Assembly (NCBI GenBank): GCA_020849935.1
Contig: JADZFJ010000302.1
Span: 1-6,761 of the forward strand
Source of the DNA: Crocinitomix sp.
GTDB taxonomy: Bacteria > Bacteroidota > Bacteroidia > Flavobacteriales_D > Crocinitomicaceae
Reading direction: 5' to 3'
Length of the DNA: 6,761 nt
Shown: one piece after another, positions 6,193 to 6,761 of the stretch
How the letters are laid out: each line of letters starts with the position of its first letter
Numbering within the stretch: position 1 is the first letter of the stretch
Program-made: the position numbers and the translations under genes
The notes under the pieces: model-generated
Told to the model about the DNA's origin: nothing
The model's input: only the letters and a program-made list of their open reading frames with translations
Databases searched by the model: none

Positions 6193-6761
6193 TTATTGTT
6201 TAAATTCTGATCGGTAATGTTCGGCCATCCATTTGATAATTGCCGCAAGTTTCTCAGTTTCTGTTTTACTTTTATCCACAATTTGATTAACATCAAAAAT
6301 TGTTTTCAAATTTTTCTGTTCATCTGTTAAGACCAGTTGTTTTAATATTTTCACAGAACTTTCAGCAGCTTTATTCCATTTTCGAGATTCTATATCGATT
6401 TGTTCCCAAATACCCTTTTCATCAGCCAGTTGCTTTAATTTTTGATTGACAACTTTCAAATCGTTTTCTAAAAAATTATGCAATTTCAATTCATCAAATT
6501 GATTTGTTTGAATATTATTTTCTAAATCAACATATTCTGGGGAATTTCTTATTCCATCTATTTCGTCTGTCAAATTATCCATTTCGGTTTTCCTGTTTTC
6601 AGCTGTACTTGATGAAAGAGAAATTTCTTCATTTGATGTATCAATTTTAGCCATCAATTGGTCCATTTTTGTTTCTTTCTCCTTCAATTTAAGATTTAGA
6701 TCATTGTTTAATTCAATTAAATTCTCATTATTTTTTTGAATTTTAAAATTTTCTAACTCCA
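6193..6761 (-). CDS. Unrecognised coiled-coil protein, C-terminal part (5' end outside window)
   Basis: The leftward frame is open to the right edge, giving about 189 visible residues ending at TAA (6193-6195). No family is recognised. The visible protein is dominated by charged heptad-like helix: segments such as LKEKETKMDQLMAKID, LENDLKVVNQKLKQLADEKG and KTETEKLAAIIKWMAEHYR suggest coiled coils broken by a hinge around SPEYVDLE. The C-terminal 60 residues contain two tryptophans (GIWEQIDIESRKWNKA), another in IIKWMAEHYR, and look like a small helical cap. There is no signal peptide or membrane segment in the visible part. Composition is much more AT-rich than the neighbouring ATPase gene. 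A TTG at 6687 and ATG at 6666 could be starts, but the frame is open through them to the edge, so a truncated gene is preferred. It lies on the same strand, 152 bp upstream of the ATPase; a structural, adaptor or effector-like role is possible but not shown. Confidence 0.75.
   Translation of the reverse strand, partial: ELENFKIQKNNENLIELNNDLNLKLKEKETKMDQLMAKIDTSNEEISLSSSTAENRKTEMDNLTDEIDGIRNSPEYVDLENNIQTNQFDELKLHNFLENDLKVVNQKLKQLADEKGIWEQIDIESRKWNKAAESSVKILKQLVLTDEQKNLKTIFDVNQIVDKSKTETEKLAAIIKWMAEHYRSEFKQ

Noticed and set aside
6193..6687. Complete small gene starting at TTG 6687
   Set aside because: The same frame continues without a stop to the right edge with similar coiled-coil composition, so a gene truncated by the window is more likely.
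1..6761. CRISPR array, tRNA or insertion sequence
   Set aside because: No regularly spaced direct repeats, cloverleaf-like sequence, transposase motif or terminal inverted repeats were seen on either strand.

Overview
The window looks like Bacteroidota DNA, probably from the Flavobacteriia/Sphingobacteriia side. The evidence is an AT-rich composition, starts preceded by A-rich leaders rather than clear Shine-Dalgarno sites, and a giant secreted protein that combines SBBP propeller repeats, PKD domains, SprB-like repeats and a type B (CHU_C/gliding-motility) C-terminal domain. That combination is typical of the type IX secretion system (T9SS) of this phylum. This assignment is from memory of the families, not from a search.

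Layout: two genes run rightward and two leftward, meeting at about 4678-4714. (1) 2-574 (+) is the C-terminal part of a von Willebrand factor A (VWA) protein with a complete metal-binding MIDAS site; its start lies left of the window. (2) 706-4677 (+) is a complete 1323-residue secreted multidomain protein: signal peptide, N-terminal family domain with a histidine-rich insert, seven propeller repeats, PKD domains, three SprB-like repeats, a third PKD-like domain and the T9SS sorting domain. (3) 4715-6040 (-) is a complete 441-residue AAA+ ATPase of the kind I associate with extracellular contractile injection systems (eCIS; Afp15/Pvc15-like). (4) 6193-6761 (-) is the C-terminal part of a very AT-rich, lysine/glutamate/asparagine-rich coiled-coil protein that I do not recognise; it runs off the right edge.

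How they may work together: the VWA protein and the secreted protein share a strand but are separated by 131 bp with a possible promoter, so co-transcription is uncertain. The ATPase and the coiled-coil gene share the other strand with a 152-bp gap, so the ATPase probably has its own promoter or is a distal operon member. No eCIS sheath, tube or baseplate gene is visible here. The most interesting question is whether the leftward genes are the edge of an eCIS cluster beyond 6761 or an orphan ATPase paired with a coiled-coil partner. I saw no tRNA, rRNA, CRISPR array, insertion sequence or attachment site.
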